A stretch of 64,000 bases of DNA from contig PSQN01000015.1 in assembly GCA_002989075.1 (NCBI GenBank), positions 372,001-436,000 of the forward strand. Direction: 5' to 3'. Under the pieces are notes generated by a model. That model did not search any database. It worked only from the letters and a program-made list of their open reading frames with translations, and was not told where the DNA came from. Shown here one piece after another: positions 1 to 11,331 of this stretch; position 1 is the stretch's first letter; every line of letters starts with the position of its first letter. The DNA comes from Arthonia radiata. Its lineage: Eukaryota > Ascomycota > Arthoniomycetes > Arthoniales > Arthoniaceae. Made by a program: the position numbers and the translations under genes.

Positions 1-606
1 GAGAAGCTCTGGTGTAGTGCTGGACCTGCGCGCCAGTCGCTCCATTTGGTGGATTGTCTGTTGGATGTCATAGTCTTCCTGCTCTTGCAATTTCTGAGAC
101 TGTACGATATCATGGTCTTCGACGATCCGTCCAGAGACAGTAACGGGGTCGAGGTCCTTTTCAGAGCTATAGTAGTCCATCAGTCCCACGAGCTCCTCCT
201 GAGTGACCGCAACATCTTTCTCTTCCCCTTGGCCTGAGGACTTGTGGGAGGTGGAATAGCGGCGCGACCTTGTGGTTGCTGTACGCCATTCCGAGCAGTC
301 GCCCGGCGGCCTATTTTTGTGGAAAGGGCATGCTATCGAGAAAGGTCGTTGTCTATGAAACCAGCATCTGCTAGCTTGCAGCAAAGCTTTTGCGAAGCTA
401 GTGCGGAGCTCTTCGGCGCTCCAATGCGGTTTTCTTGCCGATCGTGATCTGTTCGAAGCACTATTGAGCGAGCATGGGGGCTTGTCTTGTCCTGGTTCGG
501 ACTTTCGATTGTGAAGCTGGCGTCGAAGGGAGGGAGGGACGAGCTGGGCATTCCGTAGAATTGTAGAGGCCTGAGAGAGTGGCCGACTGGCGGGAGAGCT
601 TGACAT
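1..606 (-). CDS. N-terminal part of an unrecognised, probably mitochondrial protein (runs off left edge)
   Basis: Reading the minus strand from the ATG at 604-606, 202 codons are open to the window edge, and a stop (TAG) lies just upstream of the ATG in the same frame. The first 120 residues are basic and Ser/Arg-rich and end in an RRYST segment (residues 115-119) typical of mitochondrial presequences. A Cys/His-rich stretch sits around residues 81-104 (CWFH, ACPFHK, GDC). After it the chain becomes acidic and glutamine-rich, with an EEDYDIQQ-like helix near residues 176-184. Large fungal mitochondrial RNA-processing proteins often begin like this, but no repeat or domain is visible in the part present, so I name no family. 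The continuous frame and composition support a real gene; the function is unknown. Confidence 0.65.
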   Translation of the reverse strand, partial: MSSSPASRPLSQASTILRNAQLVPPSLRRQLHNRKSEPGQDKPPCSLNSASNRSRSARKPHWSAEELRTSFAKALLQASRCWFHRQRPFSIACPFHKNRPPGDCSEWRTATTRSRRYSTSHKSSGQGEEKDVAVTQEELVGLMDYYSSEKDLDPVTVSGRIVEDHDIVQSQKLQEQEDYDIQQTIHQMERLARRSSTTPELL

Positions 607-1856
607 GAGCTACAAGGCGGCATCACGACGCATGACATACATGAATGCTTCATGAAAAGGTTGCCATCTAGCAAGATCTGGAAGGCGTGGTGGTAGAGGA
701 TTTGGCGTGGGATTTCACTGGCGGCTTCATACATTGCTGTACGCGGTGCGGCCTCGCCATACATGCATAGGCTTTCGTGCAATTCTGCCATCATGGCATG
801 CCACAGTACACGGCCCGGACACGGGGCTTGGCACAAGCCCAGGTTCAGCTTCAGCTTCTGAGGTGGTTTAGTAGATGGAGCATCTCATCATCTTTTGACG
901 GTAAGGCTTGAAAGCCATGCAAGACGAACGATCATATCGATACAGTGTACAAGTAGGAGCATGACCTAGACGTCCCGAACTTCCAAGAGTTTTCTCGGAA
1001 TGCCCGGATCGCATGCCATCCTCAAAATCACTTGACGATCTTGTCGCAACCTCCCGCAATGCGCTCAACTCGTTGTTCGATCCATGAGCCTGATGTCCAC
1101 TTTGCACACGTGTCTAGTAGTGAAGGTATTCCTAATGGCCCTCGAGTTGCAACAACACCTATCCGATACGCCTACTTCTATTACAGAGTACACATCCTAC
1201 AGATCCTGCCAAAGGTGGCTCTCTGCAAGCGTATCTCAACATCGGGACAGCGTCTGTCAAGCTTTGATCGTTTCCGCAGGCCACGTCTTAGCCTCTAAGA
1301 CACTACCAATGATCCTCTTGAGGCGGATCCGAAGGATTGATTGCAGGGATTGGTCTAGTACTAGTCGCACGCGACCGGTTATTATTGGTACCCGGGAGCG
1401 TAAGCAGTAGAGCTGATGTTGGTACAGTTCTCAAGCTTTTGGTAACGGTTGAAGCGGTCCTGATTCCCACAGCTTCTAACAATCAGGATCCGCCTCGATA
1501 GGATCACCGCATACTGGCTACTTGGCTGAATGTGATAAGGTAGCAGCAGCCTTATATGTGCTCAAAGACCTTCAGCTCTCAAACAGGTAAGGCTTGCCAT
1601 CTTCAAGCCGGTGGACTTCTGCATGCTGTCAGTTCGCGCCCGTTTTTGTCAGCACTGGATTGTAAACAGAGTGGACAACTACTCTTCATCCACGCCCCTT
1701 CTCGTTACCACTGCATTGTGGACACAGTAGACTCTCGCTCATGGCTATATATCTCGCTGTAACCGCGCCCCAGATGTCGTTCTGGCAGTATTTGATACAA
1801 ACTTCAAAGTGCCAGAACCCTTAGATTTCGGCCGCTGCTTCGCTTCACGGTAAACC
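607..1856. other. Intergenic, no supported gene
   Basis: Several short open frames exist on both strands (for example 868-1107 minus and 1084-1410 plus), but none has a recognisable domain, sensible composition or convincing splice partners. I see no RNA gene or repeat here. The stretch must contain the promoter of the minus-strand gene ending at 606 and of the plus-strand gene starting at 1857. Confidence 0.5.
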
Positions 1857-2772
1857 ATGTCACATCAGCCGGGCTCGAGCCATGGCATTTTACACCCACA
1901 GACATTAAGAAGTCACTTGCAGCCTGCAGATATACCGACCGAAAACATTCCCCTTGGTCCGAGTGTGCACCTGGACAAGGAGCATCTCTTCACAAGCTAT
2001 CCGCCGAGTCGTATCAGAGAACTAGCTCAAGAGGGCGGGGGGAAAACGGAAAATAGACCCACTTTGACAACCATTCATGACGAAGATCTCGTTGTAAAAT
2101 GGGGATCCAAGGTGAGACAATCCGAGGGACAGTTCCTATGGTATGTGCGTCAGAAATTCCAAGCAAGTCGAGACTATATGAGCACCATCTACCCCCGATA
2201 TCGCATACCGGTACCCCGGATCTACGGCTGGGAGCTTCACGAGCGCGAGTGGTTCCTATACATGGAGCTGATCGATGGCGAGACATATGGCGATGTCATC
2301 GCCAGCGAAGGCCGCATGGAACATATCGAAAAGACCATGAAAGACTTCACGGCCGTCTGGTCCAACCCGGCCATCATACCCTACAAGTTAGCGCCGGTAG
2401 ACAGTAAGTCACTCGCTCCAACTCCCCTCCGAGAACACCGTTTCGCGTCCGTCCCCCAAACTCTGCGTTTTTCAGCATAGCACCTCTGACACAATAGGCC
2501 ATGTCGCTTTGCAGCAACGGCGCGACCATATCTACAACAGAGTCAATGACCGAGACCATGCGCATGTGTCGATTGCGGAAAGATTCGCAAGGCTGCCCAG
2601 GAGTCACTTCCCGTATTACTTCGCACATGGCGATATGAGCTTTGACAACGTAATGTTGAGGCAAGACAACAACGGGCGTTGGCGTATCGTCTCATTCATC
2701 GACTGGGAACGAGCTGGCTGGTCTCCGAAGAATGCGGATGCGGACGAGATCGAAGACCCTCCCTCGGACTAG
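1857..2772 (+). CDS. APH-type aminoglycoside/choline-kinase-like phosphotransferase, two exons
   Basis: Exons 1857-2403 and 2498-2772 are joined across a 94-bp intron (GTAAGT..ATAG, phase 1), giving 273 residues. The catalytic core of the APH/protein-kinase-like fold is clear: the Brenner-type loop HGDMSFDN at about residues 226-233, with catalytic Asp228 and metal-binding Asn233, followed by the metal-binding FIDWE at about 249-253. The N-terminal lobe carries the hydrophobic sheet VPRIYGWE and the hinge-like YMELIDG. Fungal members of this family are numerous and mostly uncharacterised; some act on small-molecule substrates. The protein stops about 20 residues after DWE, whereas family members usually continue for another 30-60 residues of helix, so either the C-terminus is truncated or a further splice was missed. 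Substrate unknown. Confidence 0.75.
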
Positions 2773-4380
2773 GTTGTTCTTGCATGTCATTTCGCCGGCG
2801 AACTCGAAAAGCGCAAGGTAAGCTGAGACGAATGGAGACCGGGTCATGTTTACCGGACAAATGGCCCAGCTTACTCGTCCTGATCTTTGAGTACTTATGT
2901 GCAAGATGTGATGGCAGTGCCAGATATTGCACAAGAGTTGAAGCTGAAAGATTGAAGCCCCTCTTTTGCACTCACTTGCTTCGCCCTTCTCGCTCTCATG
3001 ACGCTTCATACAGGCCTTACTTATCGGAAGTAACATAAATGGGGGTTTCACTTAGTTTTTCTTCCAGGACTGATCTGTGCTGCAGTCTCAATTTCCTGAA
3101 CGCCACCGTCTGCGCCTGAGCATAGGAGACTTTGCACGACACTCTCCCCATCCCTCTGGCATATATCTTTCTATGGCTTAACGTAGGCCATAACGCCTGT
3201 AAGATTTGATGCAAATAGTGGCATGCCCCTTGATAAGATAGGTTCAAGCCATATCTTTCGTCAGCGCAGACGCAACACCTACCTTGCTGTCTTCAGCCGG
3301 CTCTCGGATATCGCCGTTTGTTGTATCAATCGAGATGCTTAGCATGGGTCCTTTCCCACTATTGAAAACTTTCAGTAGAGCTGAACATATACGAAGAAAA
3401 GGTCTGCATCTTCTACCTTTACCGGGAGAGGCGGGAACGGAACACGCCTCAATCTGGACATAAGAGCATCTTCTGCGCTACGGGGTCGCTCAAAACTGCT
3501 CAGCGACGGTGAGTGAAGCATCAAAGACTTTCACCGATATCACGCATGGCAACCAAATGTACGCTATCGTCGATGTATCTTCCAGCCTGTCCCATCGGCG
3601 CTTTCTGTGCGAACGAACGAACAAGGTGGGAAAGCCGATGTCACTTACGCAAATCCTCTTCGCAAGCAAGAGTCAGTGCACCAATTCTACGGGAAATAAT
3701 ACGAGTGGGTTCGAGTAGATCCCGGATCCGAGAAACAGACAGATATCCCTCGAATCACTCTTACAGTCCGCATTCCCGTAGCGGAGGCATCTGTTCACGC
3801 ATTTTATCTGTCGCGTCTCGCCATCGCGAAAGTAATGGAGATGTGGGCCCAAAGTATAGGCTGCATAGTAAAGACTGCATAAGTAGCAAAGTCAGACAGC
3901 CCCCCCTTCAGCCTGCTGCAAATCACTAGCCCGTCACAGACGATGATTGGCGTTGTGGAAATGGCTAGGAAAGTCAAGATCGTCGTCGATGACGGGTCGA
4001 GTCGCATGGTCTGAATCGCATGATGATGGAGTGTCCATTCAGCAGCTTGACCGTTTGCTGGACGAGCTCGTCTGATCTCCAAACGCCGCTGAGAACAATG
4101 TATGAGTTGTTTCCCAATCTAACAGCGAGTCTATATTAGAGGGGCGCAAGCAGCTTCTTGTTTTTGCGTCAACGAGTCGATGCACAACACGCGGTACTCG
4201 TTGTGAACAAAGTTTGAAAAATCTGAGATCAAAAGGCTCTAATTCTCTTACACCAACCGAAGAACATTCTCGGATCAGATGCCGCCACACATGCTCAGGG
4301 AGACGTGTAGACTTCACCCTCTCTATGCTCAAACGCCTTTCCCGGGCCTACGATACCATCACCATCTTCTCGAAGATCGA
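2773..4380. other. Long intergenic stretch, no supported gene
   Basis: Open frames at 3513-3929 (plus) and 4039-4332 (minus) are the longest, but neither shows a domain, a strong start context or a matching splice partner. Both look like chance frames. No repeat or RNA gene was recognised. Confidence 0.45.
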
Positions 4381-6281
4381 TCATGATATTGCCGGCCCCG
4401 GCAACTCCTCCCTCATCCCCACCTGGCCCTTCACCCAAAGCCACAGCTCGTAAACCCGCAACTTCATCCGCATCTGCGTGAAGCTCACCCATTCCCCCAA
4501 CAACTTGCGCGCATGAGCCGGCGGCCAGAACAGCCCACCGCTCTTCTTCAGCATCTCGACTTGCTCGTCCCACACGCACGCCGCAGCATACCGCGCCAGT
4601 ATCAGAAAGCTCCGTACAGGCCCTTGTGTGGTCTGCAGGTTTGCGTCCAGACTCCGAGTGAGATCGTTCGTCTTCAGGATGAGCAGTATCACACGCGGCA
4701 CCTTTCCAAGTAACCCGATGAGCTGCTGTAGCAACCCCTCGCCTAGCGCATCCGACATTGCCTTTTCCTCTTCTTTTGAGCGGGCGCCAGAGGTCACACC
4801 GCCGGATGACGATGTAATAGCACGATAATCACGGCCAGTGATGGCGGACGCAAAAAGCGGGAAATCCTCATCCGAGATGTTGGCGGCGGACTTGGCGTAC
4901 TTGCGCATGCGGGCTTCGTCTGCGTCGAGCACGGCTAGCCAGAGGTGCGCGTAGTCTCTTTGGAGGGGCTGGGGGATGGTGCGGTAAAGTCCGTGGTCGT
5001 AAAGTATGACCTCGAAATTATGGCCAGATCTCGATGTGCTGGGGTCAGCGGTGCGCACGGCGATGTTGCCGCCATGCGGATCACAGTGCAGCGGCGCGCC
5101 TTTGGCGAAGATCATGGTGTTGAAGATGTGGGCGAGGGTTGCGGAGACCTCGTCGCGGGAGATGTGGTGGGTGTCGAGGAATTGCAGGTCGTCTGGGCGC
5201 GCGCCGGTGATGTATTCCATCGCCAATATCCGGCGCTTTGCCCAGAGGACGTTGGGGATGACGAGGGGTATGGAGGGGATGTGTGAGAAGTATTCTCGGC
5301 AGCGAAGGGCGTTTTCGCCTTCGAGGGCGAAGTCCAATTCTTGGGGAAGAGACACTTGCATCTCGTCGGAGAGCCAGGTCAGGTCGTAGTTGGGGAATGC
5401 CCATTTGATGAGCGCGAATGTTTGACGGGTCAACGCCAAGTCGAGGGGGGCCCAGTCGTCGAGCACGGGGTGTTGGACTTTTACGGCGACTCTCTGACCG
5501 GATTGTTTGTCTACTGCGAGGTGAACCTGGGCGAGGCTGGCGGCGCCTAGAGGCTCCTCTGAGAAGTCGGCGAAGGTTGAGGAAAAAGGCTGTGCGGTAT
5601 CGTGCTCTACAAGGGACCGAATCTCAGTGAAGGGAGTAACCGGGCAGTGATCTTGAAGAGGTATGAAGGTGTCGCACCATTCGGATGGGAGGAGGTAGTT
5701 GAGGGAAGAGAGGTGTTGCCCGAGCTTTATGAAAATGGAGCCATTTCGCTCCATAGCAAGGAGCGTACGCTCGGCGCAACGCTTATGACAGGACTTGAGG
5801 AGGGCATCGTATTCGAGTGGTGAGAGCTTCTCGCGCTGGTCGAGAGTGCGCCAATAGCTAGATGCTGTTAGTTTGAGAGGATACGGAAAGGAGAACTGCC
5901 CCCTGCTCACTCAAATATGCATCTTGCGAGTGTGTCTGTAACTCGCGCAGTGCGCTCAAAGCCCTTATATACATTGCGACCAGTTTCTGCGAAGAGGACG
6001 AAGCCTCCACCAAGAACGATCGTGCCTCCCAGGAACTTTAAAACCCTGCGACGCGTTCTTGGGGGCGTATAAGCACGGCTTGATGTGCGCGCTGTGTTGC
6101 TGTCTGCGCTCCTATGGGATGTGCGTCCTACAGGTTGTACAGGCTTCGAAGGCGGTGAAACCTTAGTCGAGGCACAGCGGACGCGATGCGCGAAGCGCGC
6201 CCGCAGGCAGCCAAGGTCATAATGGCAACATTTATGTGTGAAGAACAGAGTCTGCCAAGGGTGGTGACTCGATTTCAACAT
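4381..6281 (-). CDS. MCP2: Mitochondrial ABC1/ADCK-family kinase-like protein (MCP2 type), two exons
   Basis: Exons 5911-6281 and 4381-5857 are joined across a 53-bp intron (GTGAGC..CTAG, with CTAAC 12 nt before the acceptor), giving 615 residues. The N-terminus is basic with a hydrophobic segment (about residues 85-98) ahead of FAETGRN, as expected for an inner-membrane-anchored mitochondrial protein. UbiB-family signatures are present: the KxGQ motif KLGQ at about 168-171, the Ala-rich loop LGAASLAQVH near 227-236, the VAVK lysine near 250, and the DPHGGN metal-binding motif near 383. Yeast Mcp2 and animal ADCK1 belong to this branch, are linked to mitochondrial lipid and ubiquinone homeostasis, and are similar in length (500-600 residues). 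Assignment to the MCP2 branch rather than COQ8 rests on the long N-terminus and the RNVYKGFERT region and is a judgement. Confidence 0.9.
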
Positions 6282-7112
6282 GGACTGGAGATGCGCAGCT
6301 GTTGTTACATACTCATGTTTGGAATTCTTGAACTTGTCAGATGGAAAGAAAGTTCGATGACAACAGTTGAGATCTATACTGTGCTACCGTTTGTGGTAAT
6401 ATTCATATGTCAAGCACTCCCGTCTCCTTTCTTACCCCTAACGATGTTTGTGAGCTGTTTTGCAAGAACATTGTCTCCCCTCGCTCCCACCGGTGTTCCC
6501 CGCTCGTGAACGTCTATTTTCTCCACAAGTTGCTGTCCAGTCACCGTCCACCATTCAGCTCAAGTACGATGATTCCATCCGAATCTTTTGGTCTCTTGGT
6601 CCGCAATCCGGCGGCAAAGGATGCCGCTGGGAACGTCGGGATGCATCTCTTCTATTTCGAAGGTCGGCCCCCATCTCTAGCTTATGTATTGTCAATGTCA
6701 TGGTCTTGACAAACGTCTGGAGTAGTTGGAAGGACTGTCTAACTCTGTAACGGGCTCGCTTCCCTTCATTGCCTTTGGAGAACGGTCGGACGAGACGAAG
6801 ACGACCGACTGAATGTGATCAAACCATCCCAGATAGTGCGAAATAGCAATAGTGCAGGATGAGAGACATTCCCAATCAATTATGGGAAGAGGGATGATGT
6901 TGCGATACTGTATAGGCTCGAGGTGATCGCTGAGAGCTTGCCAGCTTCAGCTGGTGCATTCGTAAGCTGCCACGTAGACGATGCTGAAGTTCTACCATTT
7001 TTCAACAGCACATTGGCTTTGAAGTCCTGAGCGTTGGGGCAGTACAATGCCAGTTCATCAGCACTCTATGGGTGGGAACGGGCTTTAAGAAGATCGTGCA
7101 GATGCCTGTTCA
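6282..7112. other. Intergenic, no supported gene
   Basis: About 830 bp between the start of the MCP2-type gene and the last PEX19 exon. Short overlapping frames on the plus strand (6407-6750) have no domain and no coding character. Nothing else was recognised. Confidence 0.45.
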
Positions 7113-8261
7113 TCATTGTTGGGGACACTGTGAGTCGAGCCCTCCCTGTGATGATGGTCAATAGTAGTGCAAGACTACCACAACAAATCAACTTACTAGC
7201 ATTTCCGCGGCGCCGCCCATGTCTCCTACCAGATCTTGCGGCGGTGAACCTGCAGCTTGCATTTGCTGCATCCTTTCCACGATAAATTCTCTGTCTTCGG
7301 TATTTTGATCACTGTAGCCTGTTCGCTCAAAACGACCGACGATCTCCTTCACAAGCGCCTGCTGCTCTTTGTAATTCTTCCTCTCTTCGTCAGTAATCGA
7401 GCTTGCTTTCGGCTTGCCGGGCTCTCGCTCAGCCAGCCAGTCTGGATACTTCTCGGTTAGGTCTTTCATTGGTTCGTATAGAATGTCCTTGTTAGTCAAT
7501 TGCTCCATCATACCCATCAGCATGTTGCTGAATGCATCTTCAGAGTTGCCGTCAGCGCCGCCCTGTGACTGAGCGATCTCATTCAGCATCGCGGTCATGA
7601 AGTCATCAGGATTTTGACCGGGTGTAACATTCGCAGCTGAAGCTGAAGCTGAAGCATTTGATTCATTCATCCTGTTCATCGTCTGACGAATCGTGTCTTG
7701 AAAGGACGGAGCTGGACCTGCTTGAGGCGTCGGCTGGCCGTTCGCTGGATGTGCCGTGGATGCGCTTCTACTAGAGTCAGATGGCGGGGAGGAGGCTTGT
7801 TGAACACTCTTTGTAGCGAAATCGTCTTCAGCTGATTTCGAAGCTTCGTCAGCCATGCCCATTTGCCCCATCATTATCTGCTCGAACTCCTTGGCCATGT
7901 CAGGATTTGACTCGAGCTCTCGCATCATCTCGGCCATACCGGCCTGCAATTGCTTGGTAAAGTCACTGTCTTCGGCACTTGTGCTATTAGGCTGCGCCTC
8001 TGACTGGTCACTCTTCACCGTGGTCGTGCTCGCCTGGGATGTCTGTCCGGCGGATTTCGCATCTTTAGGCGCAGGCTCAGATATTTTAGTCGATGAGAAC
8101 TCATCAAGCACCTCTGCGCGGGAAAGCGTAAGCTTTGCTGTTAACGAAGCCTTTTCAACTTACAGATGCTTACCATCGAGGTCGTCTAGATCATCCTCAT
8201 CCGGATCTGGAGCATCCTGCACCGGGTCAATGGACTCTTTTGTAGCCTTGCCGTCTGTCAT
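7113..8261 (-). CDS. PEX19: Peroxisomal membrane-protein import receptor Pex19, three exons
   Basis: Exons 8174-8261, 7197-8113 and 7113-7127 are joined across introns of 60 and 69 bp, giving 339 residues. Pex19 binds newly made peroxisomal membrane proteins in the cytosol and docks on Pex3. Visible signatures are the acidic N-terminus (PDPDEDDLDDLD) followed by EVLDEF, the amphipathic helix DFTKQLQAGMAEMMRELE, the central methionine-rich segment MLMGMMEQL, the helix YEPMKDLTEKYPDWL, and a C-terminal CaaX box. The CaaX box (CPQQ) is encoded almost alone by a 15-nt last exon, read as TGT CCC CAA CAA TGA right after a CAG acceptor. Without that exon the frame would end EMLVS with no farnesylation site. 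The family is usually about 300-340 residues, so the length fits. UBC9 is divergent from it across 426 bp. Confidence 0.95.
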
Positions 8262-8687
8262 TGCTGCAGCACCGAAATCTATTTACTTCCAGGTGCTAGC
8301 TTGAAAACCTGTATATCGCGCCGCAATTTTGACAGACAATGAGAGCCATTTCAAACCACTTTCGGCGACCTCGACGTCAGGTGAAGCGAACAGACAGATG
8401 ATGTTGCCGATGTTTAACCTCGGAACCGCTTGCACGTGTCTATCGATACGCACGGACCATATGGAGACCCTGGTCTCACCTGGAGCCGCATGTGCTGGCG
8501 CGTGGACTTGTGTTTCTCGTCGTACGACACCACGCTTTTGCCTTACAATCAAAGACGCCTTCGCTCAGATCTTCACGCGCGAGCCTGAGAGTGCGCCGTC
8601 ACCTGCATTTGAGCTCTCATTGCTACACTACATCTTCTAAGCTTCCAAACACCCGACTCGACCCAATCTCATTTCGTGAACGCAAAG
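8262..8687. promoter_or_regulatory. Divergent promoter region between PEX19 and UBC9
   Basis: The start codons of two head-to-head genes are 426 bp apart, so this stretch must hold both promoters and 5' UTRs. I recognise no specific factor-binding motif with confidence. A pyrimidine-rich tract precedes the UBC9 start. Confidence 0.5.
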
Positions 8688-9266
8688 ATGGCTCTCTGCC
8701 AGAACCGTCTGCAGGAAGAGAGGTAAGACTATCCGAGTAGAGCATACCCCGCGCAAAAGCTGACATATTTGAAGAAAGCAGTGGCGCAAGGACCACCCTT
8801 TCGGCTTCTACGCACGCCCAGTCAAGACTCCTCAAGGCGTGCTTGACCTCAAATCCTGGGAATGCGGCGTACCAGGTAAAGACAGGACGCTTTGGGAAGG
8901 CGGTTTGTTCAAACTGACGGTCAACTTCCCTGACGGTGCGTTCAAACCATGCGACCGTCGAAGACTCAGCTACTTACACGAGATCCAGAGTACCCAACGA
9001 AGCCTCCCAAATGCAAATTCGTCCCAGCTCTCTTCCACCCCAACGTCTACCCTTCAGGCACCGTCTGCCTGTCGATTCTCAACGAAGACGAGGGATGGAA
9101 GCCCGCGATCACCATCAAAGACATCCTCCTAGGCATTCAGAGCTTGCTTGACGAACCTAACCCGGAATCTCCTGCCCAAGGCGAGGCATATACGCTGTTC
9201 AAGAAGGACCGCGAGGCCTACGATAAGAAAATCAAAGAGATCGTGCGCCGCAATCCTGCGCCGTAA
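8688..9266 (+). CDS. UBC9: SUMO-conjugating enzyme E2 (Ubc9), three exons
   Basis: Exons 8688-8722, 8775-8935 and 8989-9266 are joined across introns of 52 and 53 bp, giving 157 residues, exactly the usual Ubc9 length. The first intron uses an AAG acceptor, which restores the family's [10 protein letters not shown] start; the second has the non-standard donor GTGCGT. The E2 fold signatures are intact: [11 protein letters not shown], the HPN motif in FHPNVYPSG, the catalytic cysteine in GTVCLSIL, and DEGWKPA, which matches Ubc9 rather than ubiquitin E2s. Ubc9 takes SUMO from the Aos1-Uba2 E1 and transfers it to lysines in PsiKxE sites, mostly in the nucleus. All key residues are present and it should be a functional essential gene. 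Confidence 0.96.
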
Positions 9267-9531
9267 ACAGATCCGCAGTTGCGCCTGGCCCACGCCCAGC
9301 CAAAATTCGAAATCAACAGGAGAACGAGGGAATTACGACATTTGTCGCAACAGCAAGGCGCAGATCAGGGTCGACGATGGGACAGGCTTGGGCTTATCTC
9401 TGAGAATAGGGCTAAGGCCCAGTCGCACCCGCGACGAACACTGGCGCCATGCTTCGAGTGTGTCGCTGTCATAGCTAACGCTTGAAACGAATGATTAGTC
9501 ACGAACAGCAAAAACTCCCGTTAATCCCAGA

Positions 9532-10353
9532 TTACTTCTTTCTAGGCCTCCGTATCATCATCACCGACACCTCCGCGTCCGGATGCAGCACTTTCTCCCT
9601 ATTTGGATATGCCAATGGTACAAATCCCAGTTTTTCGTACAGTCCCCGTCCTTTATAGCTCGCAAACAACGTCGCCGGCACGCCCTCCGCCTCGGCGTTC
9701 TTTACACCCCACTCCATGAGTCGCCGACCCAGCCCCAGCCTCTGATGAACCGGATCGACCACAATATTGCTGAGGTGCCAGCCTTCGGAGAGATCTTCGT
9801 CTATCTCATCGAACGCCTCAGTTAGGTCTTCCTCCATCATATCGAAGAGCTCCTTTCTATAAGCGCTGCCGTACCCGCCCAAAGCTTGCGTAACATCGAG
9901 CTCCCATTCAAGTAGCTTTCGCTCAAGCGCTGCGAAGCAGCCGCTATTCACTTGTTGCCATGCGCATGCGGTTCGAGACTCTCCTGAGCGCCGCCACATG
10001 CTGACTGCCACCACCTCGTCGTCGTGGGGCTCTTCGGTATCTGTGCTGCGCTCTGATCCTGGTGTCTTACTCTCGCCGTTCTTGTCGTTGTCGTCATCCA
10101 GGTTCTGGTGCGTTCGACGACAAGCGACCCAACTGTGCATGCCATTATCGTAGAATGACTGTCTTGCCAACAGCAATTGCCAGGCGCGGAAGGCTGCGTA
10201 CACAGCGGGCTGCGATAGTGAGTGAGACCAGATGACATCGTAGACCTCATCGCCAATGTAAGCGTCTGCGCAGATGGTAGCAAAGCGAGGTAAGTCTGTG
10301 GATAGCATGGGACGCGTGTAGTGTTCGTTGCTTGCCGCCATTGTACAGGTCAT
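9532..10353 (-). CDS. GNAT-family N-acetyltransferase
   Basis: A single uninterrupted frame of 273 residues from the ATG at 10351-10353; a second in-frame ATG four codons later is an alternative start. The C-terminal half is a GNAT fold: strand NIVVDPVHQRLGLGRRLMEWG contains the acetyl-CoA pyrophosphate-binding Q-R-x-G-x-G/R motif, followed by LFASYKGRGLYEKLGFVPL, the standard motif-B helix of the family. The N-terminal third, AYIGDEVYDVIWSHS, resembles the substrate-side region of fungal GNATs of unknown target. A low-complexity acidic insert (DDDNDKN to EEPHDDE) lies near residues 85-112. The gene converges on UBC9 with about 265 bp between stop codons. Substrate unknown. Confidence 0.88.
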   Translation of the reverse strand: MTCTMAASNEHYTRPMLSTDLPRFATICADAYIGDEVYDVIWSHSLSQPAVYAAFRAWQLLLARQSFYDNGMHSWVACRRTHQNLDDDNDKNGESKTPGSERSTDTEEPHDDEVVAVSMWRRSGESRTACAWQQVNSGCFAALERKLLEWELDVTQALGGYGSAYRKELFDMMEEDLTEAFDEIDEDLSEGWHLSNIVVDPVHQRLGLGRRLMEWGVKNAEAEGVPATLFASYKGRGLYEKLGFVPLAYPNREKVLHPDAEVSVMMIRRPRKK

Positions 10354-11331
10354 TTTGATATTACTGCTTCTATATTATTGATGCGCTGGGCTCACGCTGT
10401 ATGCTTATAGACTCTACTGGGACCTGAGTCACACCTTTGAGTATACTAGAACCCCTGCGCGAGGGTGCATGCCCAGAGGTTCTAGATCGTGCATTGCTTA
10501 CAGGCACGCTGCATCTTGTCACTGACATAAAAGCTCGCATCGCTTCCAATCTCTTGCGAGGTCGCCTACCTTCAAAAGCGGACCCTCCAATCAGCCCTGG
10601 ATCGCCCAACAGGCACTTGGAGACTTTGTTGACAGCTTTACAAGGAGATTGATTGTTACTTTGAGGGTTAGGGTTGACAAGCGGCTTTTCTTCATCCGGA
10701 TTGTCATCTCTTCCCGTTCCCCTTCACAGACGAGACCATAGCTTGCCGGCTGGATGTGATGCAGCTCAAGTCTCGGCGATGTCTTCTAATGTGCCGACAA
10801 TGACAACAACCGATCGGAGACCCGCTCCGCGACCACCAGCTTCGTCCTCTCAGCCCGCGACCCCGATGTACAAACTGGGTAATCGGTCCTGCGCGTTCGC
10901 TTCGCTTCGATACGAGCAATGCTGTCCTATTTGACAGCTTCCTGTTAATGAATGCGCGCAGAGCGTGGTGATAATGGCTTCGGTGTTAATAGAGAACACC
11001 GAATTGCAGGTTGCGTAGCGCGATGGCAGCGGCGATGAGCAGCGATATCGGAGACGCTCGCTCCATCTAGGAAATGGACGCATTTTGACTCATCACGTGC
11101 ATTCAAATACGCCCTATCAACGACGCGATCATACCTGCTTGTTTATGTTTGAAATAGTTTTGTTGTCAAAATTTCACTTGAACTCTTTCGGTGTAGGGAG
11201 CCTCACGTTACGTGTGAATGACGATAGTACTTATTGCACAACACCACACTTAAAGATTTGGCAAAGGCGAGGTTTCACTGACTGTTGAAGGCTTGTGACC
11301 TTTGAATAATCCAAGCGTTCGGTCAAGCATC
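10354..11331. other. Intergenic region holding a possible tiny spliced gene
   Basis: About 980 bp between the GNAT gene and the aminotransferase. Apart from the two-exon candidate at 10779-11038 described separately, no open frame with a domain was found. The promoter of the aminotransferase must lie in the right-hand part, which is A/T-richer. Confidence 0.4.
10779..11038 (+). CDS. Possible small two-exon protein, unrecognised
   Basis: ATG at 10779 opens 33 codons rich in Pro, Ser and Thr, ending MYKL; a donor GTAATC at 10879 and an acceptor CGCAG ending at 10961 remove 83 bp in matching phase. The second exon reads RGDNGFGVNREHRIAGC and ends at the TGA at 11036-11038, giving 58 residues. 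The splice phase fits and the second exon looks protein-like, but I do not recognise the family and the chance of a fortuitous frame is real. No neighbour suggests a role. Confidence 0.3.

Noticed and set aside
333-836. Minus-strand frame of 167 codons
   Set aside because: It overlaps the better-supported partial gene at 1-606 in another frame; the other frame has a presequence-like N-terminus and continues to the window edge.
3513-3929. Plus-strand frame of 138 codons
   Set aside because: Arg/Ser-rich chance-like composition, no domain, no splice partner.
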